From: Sthenelais limicola | Lineage: Eukaryota; Annelida; Polychaeta; Phyllodocida; Sigalionidae | Length of the DNA stretch: 64,000 bases | Reading direction: 5' to 3' | Assembly: GCA_942159475.1 (NCBI GenBank) | Contig: OW804097.1 | Coordinates: 53,898,986 to 53,962,985, forward strand | In this document: positions 22,505 through 33,700 of the stretch, piece after piece | Numbering within the stretch: the first letter of the stretch is position 1 | Layout: every line of letters starts with the position of its first letter | Program-made: the position numbers and the translations under genes | The notes under the pieces: generated by a model | Databases searched by the model: none | What the model was told of the DNA's origin: nothing | The model's input: the letters and a program-made list of their open reading frames with translations, nothing else

Positions 22505-22743
22505 ATGGTTTCCTCTCCGATTTATTCCCCGTAATTGTTAGTTGAGATGCGACCTAATTCAGGATCACAAGGAAAGCCCCTACTTATCGCAGTTAGACCG
22601 AATATTGGTAACTCCTATAGCCTTGAGATCATTGCCTGTAATATATGAATGTATGATTTTATTTCCATAATTATGGCCTTATTCACCTGAGATGGAAATA
22701 TTGCTTATCCCATATTTTAATGCTGAAATGTGAATGTCAATCA

Positions 22744-22749
22744 AATAAA
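22744..22749 (+). promoter_or_regulatory. Candidate polyadenylation signal
   Basis: AATAAA 240 bp after the TAG stop of the 17,975-22,504 gene. It is the first canonical signal downstream and is followed by a GT-rich stretch. Confidence 0.55.
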
Positions 22750-22818
22750 TTGTGTGACAGAATTCAGGGTTTTGTCTTATGAAAGATATAATATTTTAAA
22801 CTCTTCTCTAAGTAACGA

Positions 22819-22970
22819 ATCCTAGGATTTCATTTCCAATCATGCATCAACCATGGTTGATGTTATTTCAGAAACATAAACCAGGACTTGAAATGAAATC
22901 ATAGGATTTATCGGGAGACCAAAATCGGGCCGCAATCGGGAGCCAAATCGGCTGTGTGTGTCCATGGCTT
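22819..22970. repeat. Foldback element related to 24,695-24,890
   Basis: Inverted arms CCTAGGATTTCATTTC and GAAATGAAATCATAGG, with the right side continuing GGGAGACC and CAATCGGGAGCCAAATCGG. The right-side words recur at 24,800-24,870, which defines a family. Confidence 0.65.
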
Positions 22971-23498
22971 TAATGCTCATTTCTCTTCACCCCTTATAAT
23001 AGTATCCATGCAATGTAAATTACCGAACTCACAAAATTAAATTTGTCCATCAAAAGTGGATAAAAAACAGCGCTATTCGAAACTATTATAACTGAATCCA
23101 TCTATGAATCCATCTATGAATTAAGTTCTGTTTTTTTCAGAATTCAAAATCCGTAATTTCCTAATCCGTCTCAGAAAATCCATGCGATTGAACAGGGGTA
23201 TGCCCAGAAGATGACGTATTCCTTCAATATTCAATGTACCGGATGGAAAGGTATCATCTATGAGAAATGCCATCACATATATTAGCTAGTATATTAGCAT
23301 ATGGCTAGTAGTAGAGTGATAGAAAGTGAGGACTCCACGCGGTTACCGTGTATCTCCCGGTGCTGAGGTGCAGGGTAGGCGGCTAGAAGGCCCAATATCA
23401 CGCGGTGTCATCGGCGATCTAATTTTCTTTTAACGGATCACAAACAGATCGCTATCACAATACCAGTGATACATCACAAAATATGACGCTAATCAATG

Positions 23499-23696
23499 TC
23501 AATTAGTTGCATTCCTATATATTGTGTTGTTATAATGGATGTAATATAAAGGAGTGAAGAACTTAATTGTAGAGTGAGTTTGGGTGCGCGAGGCACCTAT
23601 AGATGGATTACCATCAGGTAATCCCTTCACGGCAAATGGCAGGTGCAGTGCGACCAATAGAAATGCAGTATATGTCAGTAATGAGCTAGCCTTCAT
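23499..23696 (-). CDS. Candidate small secreted peptide or first exon
   Basis: A 65-codon frame whose first 25 residues (MKASSLLTYTAFLLVALHLP and FAVKG) look like a classical signal peptide: a Lys near the start, a hydrophobic core, then a small-residue cleavage region. The rest (GLPDGNPSIGASRTQTHS) has no recognised domain. A possible splice donor (GATG followed by GTAATC on the minus strand) lies soon after the signal, so this may be exon 1 of a larger gene. No convincing next exon was found. A chance frame in repeat-rich DNA is a real alternative. Confidence 0.3.
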   Translation of the reverse strand: MKASSLLTYTAFLLVALHLPFAVKGLPDGNPSIGASRTQTHSTIKFFTPLYYIHYNNTIYRNATN

Positions 23697-24515
23697 AGGG
23701 GTAGGAGCTAGCTATGTAAAATGAAAATGATGGGTATGACACAACGACGTGTAACATATTATCCCCCATTAATGACTAATTCGCTCCGCCGAAGAGTTAT
23801 TAAATTAATGAGCTTGCTGTGACGTAATCATTATGAATCATATGATAATAGAGATAAGGCTGGAGCATAAGATAACATATAATGGAAAAATAGGACAAAT
23901 GGACAATTTTTACTCGCAACCCATATTGGGTGCGGAATTAAATAGAGATCCCGCGCCGTGGTATCACTATTTACTCCCGCAACCCTATGTGTTGCTAATA
24001 AAAATCTAAATTTTAATTCAACTTCCTACGGTAAAATTATAAAATATTTGCTAGTCGTCATACTCATAAAAAGGACAATTTTACAGAGTTGCGCAATATT
24101 ATATGCACCGCCGTCACAACGTTGTCTGAGCCAGCGAGCGGTGAAGGGTTTGACCTAAATAAAAGTATGATGGCTCCCGTGGTGAGTGCAGTTTTTGGAG
24201 CATCGCTTTGCTTTTAGATCAAACCATGCGGGCTTTCTGCCTATGTTAAAGCAAATAGAAATGTCCAGAGACCCGTGCAGTGCAAGAAGACCTCCATTGG
24301 CATATTATAGAAATATATTACAGATGCAGGATATATTTTTATGATAATTTGAATCCTTAAAACGCCTGCGGCCAACACAGGGAACTTCATAGATAATTTA
24401 TTTTCCCCATTCTCCTCATTCACCATGAGGAGAATGGCGGATTAAAGTAAAGCTAAAACGTGATACATCAATGGGTGGGATATGTCTAGTGTTTATATGC
24501 ATTTCCATACAACCA

Positions 24516-24594
24516 GTCTATAGTCTAGGGGTATGATGCTGGACTCCCAATCAACACATTGGAGGTTCAAATCCCAGAGCAGCCACCCATTAAA
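24516..24594 (+). other. tRNA-like (SINE-type) relic
   Basis: Contains an A-box-like TAGTCTAGGGG and a B-box-like GGTTCAAATCC about 40 bp apart, as in tRNA genes, but no matching acceptor stem. Probably the head of a short retroposon or a decayed tRNA copy. Confidence 0.4.
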
Positions 24595-24694
24595 TTTTTA
24601 AATTAATTTTGTCTCATTTTCGAGTCATTTGATTTTTTAATTTCACTAATATCTTCACCTCTGGGTCTTCTACCTCAATAGGTATCCATCACAT

Positions 24695-24890
24695 GAGCCT
24701 GACACACCCATGGCCCATTTGGCTCCCAATTGCCCCACAATTTGGGTCTGATGAATCTTAGGATTTCATTTCAAATCATGGTTTATATTTTTTAAATAAA
24801 ATGAGTGATATCTTAGGATTCATCAGGAGACCCAAATCGTGGGGCAATCGGGAGCCAAATCGGCCATGTGTGTGTCGGGCGGGGAAGTTA
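24695..24890. repeat. Foldback element with about 50-bp arms
   Basis: The left arm (ACACACCCATGGCCCATTTG, then GGCTCCCAATTGCCCCA, then TTTGGGTCTGATGAATC) is the inverted counterpart of the right arm (ATTCATCAGGAGACCCAAAT, then TGGGGCAATCGGGAGCC). The loop holds about 70 bp of AT-rich sequence. Confidence 0.75.
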
Positions 24891-25038
24891 GGCTTCAGCC
24901 GACCTAATATTTACGGGTTTTTACGCCCTTGTACATAATTCAATAAAATACGTTTTTAGGCCAGAAAAGGGCCCAGAAAGCTTTCTGACTGGCATAAAAT
25001 ACATTTAACAATATAAAATACAAATAATAAATGAAATG

Positions 25039-25153
25039 CACCTAGACCGAGTATAGATTGTTGTAGATAGCTCATGAGAATGATATTTTAGAGGTAAATG
25101 ACCCACCGAGCAGTACACATATTGCCATGGACCGATAGGTGGGCTCATCAGTA
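25039..25153. repeat. 115-bp direct repeat, copy 1
   Basis: Nearly identical (two differences by eye) to 25,549-25,663. It begins CACCTAGACCGAGTATAG and ends GGGCTCATCAGTA. Confidence 0.9.
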
Positions 25154-25548
25154 GACATGGTAGGTGGAATAGACAACAGTTAACGAATGCGTCAGCAGTA
25201 GGCGTGACAGCAAATCCGTCCCTCCAGACGTGTAGACATGTAAATTATATAATAGTTCTGTTTGAGTTAAGCTCTTAATAAGAAAGGTTCGTTGAATTAA
25301 GGTTAGATTAAAATAATAATTGTCTCTGCTTAATGGTGAAGGCCTGTCGAAGTGGCGTTAGGGGTATCAGAATTCAGAATTCACCACTCCGATGGTGTAT
25401 TGCTGTAGATTGACCATTGATCAACTTTTTTTACATTTACATTTAAAGTTGTTGGCTTAATATCCAGAACAAATCTCATGATTCCAACGTCATTCCTCGA
25501 TTAGTAAATTATAATTTCATGAAAAGTATCCATACGAATACACGTTTC

Positions 25549-25663
25549 CACCTAGACTGAGTATAGATTGTTGTAGATAGCTCATGAGAATGATATTTTA
25601 GACGTAAATGACCCACCGAGCAGTACACATATTGCCATGGACCGATAGGTGGGCTCATCAGTA
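25549..25663. repeat. 115-bp direct repeat, copy 2
   Basis: Copy of 25,039-25,153, placed 510 bp downstream in the same orientation. The low divergence suggests a recent duplication. Confidence 0.9.
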
Positions 25664-25783
25664 ATACACGTTCAAATATTGGCTGGAAAATACAAATTTT
25701 GTATTCTTATTGTCAACCGTTGTCCTAACGAAATGATTTACTATTTATTTCATTTATATTTAAGTATTTTTTTCAGAAAGGAT

Positions 25784-25879
25784 ACACAATTCCATACGAA
25801 TAGATCATTGCACTGATGTATTCGTATGGAATTGTGTATTCGTATGGAATTGTGTATTCGTATGGAATTGTGTATTCGT
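25784..25879. repeat. 18-bp tandem repeat with inverted copy
   Basis: Three full copies and a partial copy of GTATTCGTATGGAATTGT from 25,818. An inverted copy (ACAATTCCATACGAATA) lies just upstream at about 25,787-25,803. Confidence 0.85.
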
Positions 25880-28800
25880 TGGAAACGACTATGTGATTTT
25901 ATATGAAGGTGCTTATGCTTTGAACATATATTTGCAAGAAAGGGTATTAAAAGTCCACATCTTTTATATCTGGATTATTAATAAAGTGTGTTATAAAGAA
26001 AGAAAACGCACCACACTTCTTTCATGTAATCGTATGGAATATCTGAGCTCCAATGATTTGGAGGCTCGTATCTGAAAAAATAATGGACCCAAGTTGTGGC
26101 AGATTTACAGTCATATAATCCGATGTAGGCCCTGAGTCCTTTCTTCCTCGTAAGTATGAACACAATCGAAGTATTTCTAAGTACTTTTACCAAAACTCTC
26201 AAAATCGCACTAAAATGTCTATTACAAGTTACTTGTTTATGTTCCTACGGGCATTATGTCCTATTACTTAAAACCGATAAAACCGAAGTAATACATATTT
26301 AATTTGACCTCTTCGCCGCCCCAGGGCTTAGGGGAAGACCCCTGCAATGGTGACCTGAGGAGCTGCTGTATGAAATTTAAATTATTACCATTGATGCATG
26401 TAAGCTCATACCTAAATATAAATGAAATATAGCAATTGAATTTTTTATGAAATTTTATGAACTGGCATCAACTTTCCTATATTCCACCTTCATAGATCCA
26501 TATATTATATATTGATGAGTATGAAACATAGCATGAAGTATAACGCTTGTTCATGAGGAGAGAAAGAAATCACTGATATGGAAAAGAGCTTTAATTGATG
26601 GGAAGAAGACCACACCCTGCCTTGGATTCTACTCTTCCTGTGCCTGTGGTTCCCATGCACGCACTTATGCATATGGATATAGTCGCATCCTATTCAAGTT
26701 GGTATATTGAAAAAGTAAAAATTGTGTTATAAATCGCTGAAAGAAGGACCGCAATTCGAGCATTTAGGGTTAATTTGAAGCTATTCATTAAGAAAAACCC
26801 AAATCGTTATCAAGCTGAAAATAAAGGATTCAAACCTTTGTGCCCTGGGACACGTTGCATAGGACATTCTTTCTTAGGATTCACTAAGTTGCTAAGCAAC
26901 TGGTAAGGAACCTTTATGGAAGATATAAATAATGCTAATTTTTATTCCTACAGTAGGAATGTCCTACCTAAACGAGGGAAATAGCATAGCAAGGAACATT
27001 TTAGATAAGGATTTCTTATGCAGCAGGCACCTGATATTCTTTAATATTACAGGCAGGACGACCAGTGCTGGATATATGGTTGTTATTGTATTTCAATAAA
27101 GGTATAACTATGAATTAGTAACGTGCCCCCTGAATGTTCCCGCGGCTGTTTGTTTAGCATAGCAACAACATAGCAACGAGCCAGTAGATCTCAGGCTCTC
27201 AGCGCGGGCAGTGGGGACTTGATTCGAATATTTTTTCTTTGTTTTTGAATAAAGGGCGGACTTTTGGACGCCATTGACACTGCATTCCTCTCTCTTGTCA
27301 ATTTATCCAATAGTATGGTTGAGTAAGTTATATGTGTGTAAACCCCCAGGTGGCGTACTAAATTCCAACTGGCTGAATGCTTCAAGAGCTGTGATGGTCT
27401 CACAACAGGGTCTCACAAAATAAAAAAAAATGGTGTGCTTCCGATTTAATTATATATAGCTGGAAACTATAGGTAGGGTGAATGGTAACTTTTTTCAATT
27501 AGATTTCGTACCAATGATTATATTCAACAAGGAAACTTATCTTTCTTATTTCTGGTAAGGGAGACTTGTTTTCCTGCTTTAATTAGTTAAAATAAATCAA
27601 AAAAAAATCAAAGAATCACAACAATTAGGCAAGGCCGAAATCTTTTCAGGTGGGGTAAGTTTTCTAGGCAGGGGTGGGTGTAAATCGGAAACACGTTCTT
27701 TTTGCCTTGTCATTCAGTCGTCTGTAGTCCCGTTTATGTGACATGTCTTTATAATAACTATTAATTGGCCGATGAAGACATCTTAGGCATTAATCGCGTG
27801 GACATTAGTTAGGATTAGTGATCAATCATTGCCCGAGATGGGATCGACTAAAGGGGTTTTCATCTGTTGTCCTGATTAAATTAGACAGGGATGAACATTA
27901 GTAGTACCGTATAAGGAAACGTCCCTTTCGGGGGATGGGAAATGTCTGAGAAGGGGCTTTGTATATAGGCTTTGCCGGATATCGCTCAGGCACGACCTGG
28001 CCCTGCTATCACCAAAGTAGAACCCTCACAATCATAACATTTGTAAATCTTTTCTTTTATCTTTGCAATCTTAACACACAGCTGAGTGTACTAAGTAACT
28101 GCTGGGATTCTCTTGGTTTAACCAGCACTCGGAATGAACGGATAGGCAATGTTAACCTGCACGAATCAAATAAACTCTGAATATAGTAACTAGCATTTTC
28201 TAGACGTATTGCGCCTACCTCTACTTTGGCACTTTTTCTACCACTTTTCTTCCAACCAGTACAATATTGACTTAATTAATTCTGCAATTTCTTTTTGTCA
28301 GGATACCCCCTTTATGGGATTTAATAAACAACCTGTATGAATCAAATACTCACACAGTAGTCACTGAAGACACATTTCTATTATATACATGTACTACGTC
28401 TGCAGTTTAATTCCTACTATAACTAATACCTTGCCCCTCAACACGTTCCCTGCATCAATTAGAGCTGAAACGACAGGTTGGAGCTCCCAAGTTGGACTCG
28501 GCTAGTGCTGGCTCATTGTCCACTAATTGACCATTAAGCACCTGGCGGTGTATGGTACACAGCCTAAGTTTCTTAGCTAAACATGTACAAACACGCACTT
28601 ACTAGTGTAAAGTATGGCAGAACTAAATTCTCACATTTAGCGCGTTTAGAATACCTCCACTCTCCTCTGGCTACTCTCTCAGCATGCTTATTCCTACATT
28701 AGCATGAGGTTACATATGCACTATATATATTCGCATACAGTTCGAGGTGTGTGAGATTGTTCGGGGTAAAACCCGGAAATAATACTATAGGCAGTATATG

Positions 28801-30783
28801 CAAGCGTGTTTGGGGAGAAACTGGTGGTACTATATTAAGAAAGGGATCTGAGAAGCAGGCCTAAACATTATTAGATATTGACGTGTTTTTTAAAATTGAA
28901 TATTTATTCATGATGGCAGTACATTACACAATACATGTACGCAAATTTAGTTGAGGGATAAATTGGTATGTTTATAAACGCTTAGATCCTTATGATGCCA
29001 TAAACAATAAAACCCAAATGATGCCTAAACATATCTAAGTCAAATGACAGTCTTTGTGTTTTTACTTTTGCCTGAAGACATAATCACTTGATGCCAGTCG
29101 TTCAAACCTCACCATTAGCATCCCCTTAACCTGTGTGCCTTCTTAATTAGCGATCAATTCGAGATTCGCATTGTCCAAGCCTCAACTTATTTCACATACA
29201 TTTCCTGCAATTCAAATAAGCAGCGAATTTAAATACATTATGATTGCGAATATCTTGTAACCTGAGATTTTGGCCATTTGAAAGATTTCCCGTGTTACCG
29301 AAAGTATTCTATGCTTATCTTCAAACCATAAATATTGCCAGTGACAGTTCATGATTGATAGGACATATTCAACGTAGGAACAAAAAGGCAAGTTGGCGTT
29401 ACTTTAAAATAGATTAACTTAAAATAATAAGAGGCAAGGTCTGCAATGGAACTTGAAATTTCAGAAAGCACTGGGAGTATGACTAAAAATACTTTTTAAC
29501 CCTGATATTCCTCCTATTACTTAATGACCCTACCTAAATCAATCTAGTCTATATATACACATAAGACTATGTATAAATGTAATTATGTTCTTGTCAAAGC
29601 TGGGTTCCGCCAGAACATCCTACCACCCTGGGAGGTGCTGTACCCAGTGGAAATAAAATCTTTAAAAATATAAATAGATAAATATTTATTTCAGTTACAA
29701 AGTGACACTTTTAGAGCTAACATAATTATTGCTACTGTGGAGACCCTTGTCAAGTCTACTGGTATTCTGGATCAGCGCCGCCTATCAGTGAGTCGATGTA
29801 GTCATGTTTGGAGTTTCCAGGAGCGATTTCAAAGTCTCGATCCTTGCCCGGGAGTAAGAGGCAAGGTCTCCTGTACAAGTGCATACATAATAATACACAC
29901 ATATAGGGTCGCGCTAGGATATAGAGGCATATTGTCGAGAGGAGAATTTTATATAAAGTTGATCCTGGACTAATATATTTGTGTGTTGTGAAGGCATATA
30001 TTGGAATTTCGGTGTGAATTGGGACCTACGACCTAAGCTTTACGATGGGGTATATATACAGCCCGTGATTCAAACTGGAATATAACAACCTAGGTAAAAA
30101 ATAATTAAAGATCACCTGTGCATAAAATTTGTTCAACTTGAAGTAGATCTGTATTCGAACATTCACTCACAGGTGTTTTAACAATGAAAATCCAGCTTAT
30201 GTTGTTCGACTCACAACAGTTCCCTTATTTTAGTGCTATATGAATATTCACTGGTCGAATGAAAGATGTAGGGAATATTTAGAATCATGAACGTTAAGGA
30301 ATTGCACATTACCACTTATTGTAATCATAGCGTTGATCTCATATAATTAATCAAGGCATTTACCAGAGCCTCTTATTAGAAGGCCGAAACAGGCACAATC
30401 GATTAATGCTATTGGTACCAACAAGCTAAGCCAAACTCCAAATATTGCTCTTATTTATTGCGATATTGCAAGTAATGACCAGCTTGAGCATGAACAAAGC
30501 GTATTTTAAAAGATATAGCCATTAAACAGCAATAAAAGCCTACCCATAGTGAATAATCCGAAATAACATACAATCAATTATTTGTGTTTCCCCCGCAGAA
30601 TTACTGCTGTTAAACGGGTGATATTTTTGCCTTGAGCGACCAACTCACAGACCCAACACTGCTTCATGGACAAGCATTAGCAGTGTGACTGCAAGAAAGG
30701 AAGCCAAGAAATTTGAATGTAACTTGTGTTACAATTACCTGGAGTGTTTAAATTAATTCGAGTCTGACCGAAGCCACGTAAAG

Positions 30784-33700
30784 ATGGCTGAAATAATGGC
30801 TCGTTCTATGACCTCGCTGGGTAATATATCCATTGGTGGTTCACCCAAACAAAACCTGCCTGTGATTGCCCACCCCATGGCTAGGTTGGACCGAGACAAC
30901 CTTAGCGTTCGTGGACAGGTAAGGAAATATCCATATAATATATATAATAATTCATTGTTTCTTTAATAGTACTTCAGGTTAAATGTGTTATATGCAATTT
31001 CAAAGAATTCTTCAGTTTCAGTGGAGTCCCTTTATTGAATATTCTTAACAAGTACAGCACCCAGTTTAAAAATTACTACATATTTTCAACTGACATCTAA
31101 ATGACTTAGGAATCACTGTTCTTTTAAAATTGCCAATTACTCCACTATGTTTTATTATGAAAGGTATTTTTAAACGCTAAACTAAACATAAGTACAGGAA
31201 CAGAAATCACTACCATAAAGGTTAAACCACAAGAGTTCTCAACAATTACATTATAATCTTCAAATTAAGTTTTTCATCTACCCAAGTCAGTTTAGCAAAC
31301 CAGTAGCTAACAAACGTGTTTAACTATAAATGCACTAGATAGATGTGAAGCCTATCTGGGAGGCTACATCTAAGCGACTTAAAAAGATTCTTACAGGTCG
31401 TGGTCACTTTTACAGACACCTGTTATGTCGTTAGATAGGTTATTGTTATGCTTTGTTAGAAATTTAAGAAAAAAAAACACTTTTCTCAAGTACCAATCTA
31501 TAATGTCACGATATAATCGACCACAAACAGCAGTTGCGGAAACACCAAAGGCCCATAGAAAATAATGTTAAATATACATTTGTGAAACCTCGTATGTATA
31601 TTTACTTTGACTCAAAACCCAAGTTACTAATATTTTCACACATTTTCAAGGGTCCTACAATGCCCTCAAGAGAAAGGACTTTTGTAGGCATCAGCGACGG
31701 ACAAATAAAACTTGGGCTTGACCGTTCTAACCTACCACCGCTAGGGTCGTGTGCTAGAGACTGGACAGGCCGGAGTCTGGCCCATGAAGTGGATACCTTT
31801 CAAGCACTCTCTGGGGGTCGTTTCATAGCTAGCAGGATAGTCAATACACCAGGTAACGAGGCTTAATCCGGCTAGGCTCCTGAATAGCTCGAGATTATGA
31901 ATAGACAAAGGGTAGAATAGAATACTATTATTAGAATAATTTAATCCTCCCACATCCACTTTCCATGCTCACTTAGACGAGATTGAGATTATCACCATGT
32001 AGAAAGCACAATGTGCACCATTAGAATTTTTAAAAAAATACAGATATTGGATTAAATGAGGTCGGAAATTATTTCCTTTTCGAAGTTCTGTCAATTTAAA
32101 GAAATTGTGAAACGCGTCCGATTACAAGTTACCTGTCTAGACCCGTGTCCTTCAACTCAATAATAGATGGTAATATACTGCCCCACGAGTTGGTGGAAAT
32201 CCAGCTGGCGGGACTAATGACCTAGTAAAATATCATACAATATCTTGGTGACAAGAAACCTGCATATTTTGATCATTCACATGTCACCCTGGAGAACCAA
32301 TGGCATACTCGAGAGCTAGAAAATATGCTAATTGAATCATGTTCTTTTATGGCATTTGCAATTGGTTGTATCAATATCATTTCCCCGTTTACTGTCCTCT
32401 CAGCTTGAGTTTTAATAATTGTTCAAAATTCTCAATATTCCAGATTTCAGCCCCAAAACGCCACGATGGGAAGCGGGTGCAGGTTACTCTGTTCCAGAGG
32501 TAAGGAGTGTGTTATTTATTAAAACATCTAATTCCCCTTTCACACTACAGAACCAAACCGAACGCATCGAAGCAAATCGAATCATTGCAAACTGATTTCT
32601 TCAAACTGTTCTGGTCACACTACTACAGGATGTGCATCGTTGTGCTTTGGAGGATCGACCTCTGTTCACTCTGCATATTTCAATTCAATCATTGGTTCTG
32701 TTGACACTAGCATAACTATCATTAGGAAAGCGAATCGAATCGAATCGACTTCTAGAATTCACTTATCTGAGGTGGATTCTAGAAGTCACTTCGCTTCGGT
32801 TTAGAAGCGCTTTGGGGTGTAATATGAACAGAACTGCCTTCTAGAAAGCGCTTTAACGCGCTTTTTGAGGTGTAGCGTGAAATGGGTATCATCCTATTTA
32901 TAGTTACTCCCTCATGTAATTTATGAAAGCTGCCCATGTAAAAGCAGGAAAGGTTTCTTACATAAGTACGTTCCGAATGATGAGAAGCCAAATATACCTT
33001 CATCATCATTACTAGAGTGAGAGTCAACACACTTGTGCTGAATATAATAATCATGCTTCGAAACTCCAGGGACTGCTGTATTTATATAAATGGAATCACT
33101 TAAATTGGATGGTGCTTAGATTCTTTGTCGAATATAAATGAAAAATACATCCCTTTCATACAAGGAAATCAATATTTAAGAGGACCATTATAGCTGAGGA
33201 ATAAAGTGTGACGCTATAAGGTTATATTAGTGGAAGTTAATCCGGTTTACAATGAGGATTAGTGGCAGACATCCCACAATATTACATGGTGGCATGTGTA
33301 TGTGTACAGGTCATAAGTGTTACTTCAAGTCAGTAGTTCAATTCACCATAAGCTCTCCTAAAAAGGGAATTATTTCAGATTAAATGAGTCGTTTCACTTG
33401 CATGGTATGAACATTGAAGGTGCGTATATAATATCTCGGAGGGGTTAGTGGTTTGGGTCGGGGTGGGGTGGGGGTTCGGGGTGACGGGGGTTGGGGTTGG
33501 GATGGGGGTATGAGGGGATTGACCCGTTAGTCCTAGCCAAAATGGTCACGTGTCGAGTAGTTAACAGAGAATCATTACTATAAAAATAAATAACTATAAT
33601 ATTTCAGGCAAATGGATATTTCGCACTGATCTAGCTAAAGCCTTTATTATCTGGTTGCTAAATATTGAAGGTATTGATAACTTAGAGGAGCATGGGTTCC

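Larger units (their letters stand above)
22505..30783. other. Intergenic, repeat-rich; no supported gene
   Basis: Contains the 3' UTR of the upstream gene to about 22,770, foldback elements (22,819-22,970 and 24,695-24,890), a tRNA-like relic, a 115-bp direct repeat pair, an 18-bp tandem array and one candidate secreted peptide (23,499-23,696). From 26,000 to 30,700 I see AT-rich sequence without coding signal. About 29,600-29,690 (a CCGCCAGAACATCC-type segment ending in AATAAA and A-rich sequence) looks like a retroposon 3' end. Confidence 0.6.

Noticed and set aside
27191..27403. 70-codon minus-strand frame (includes MASKSPPFIQKQRKN)
   Set aside because: No domain, no splice partner and no conservation evidence; could be chance.
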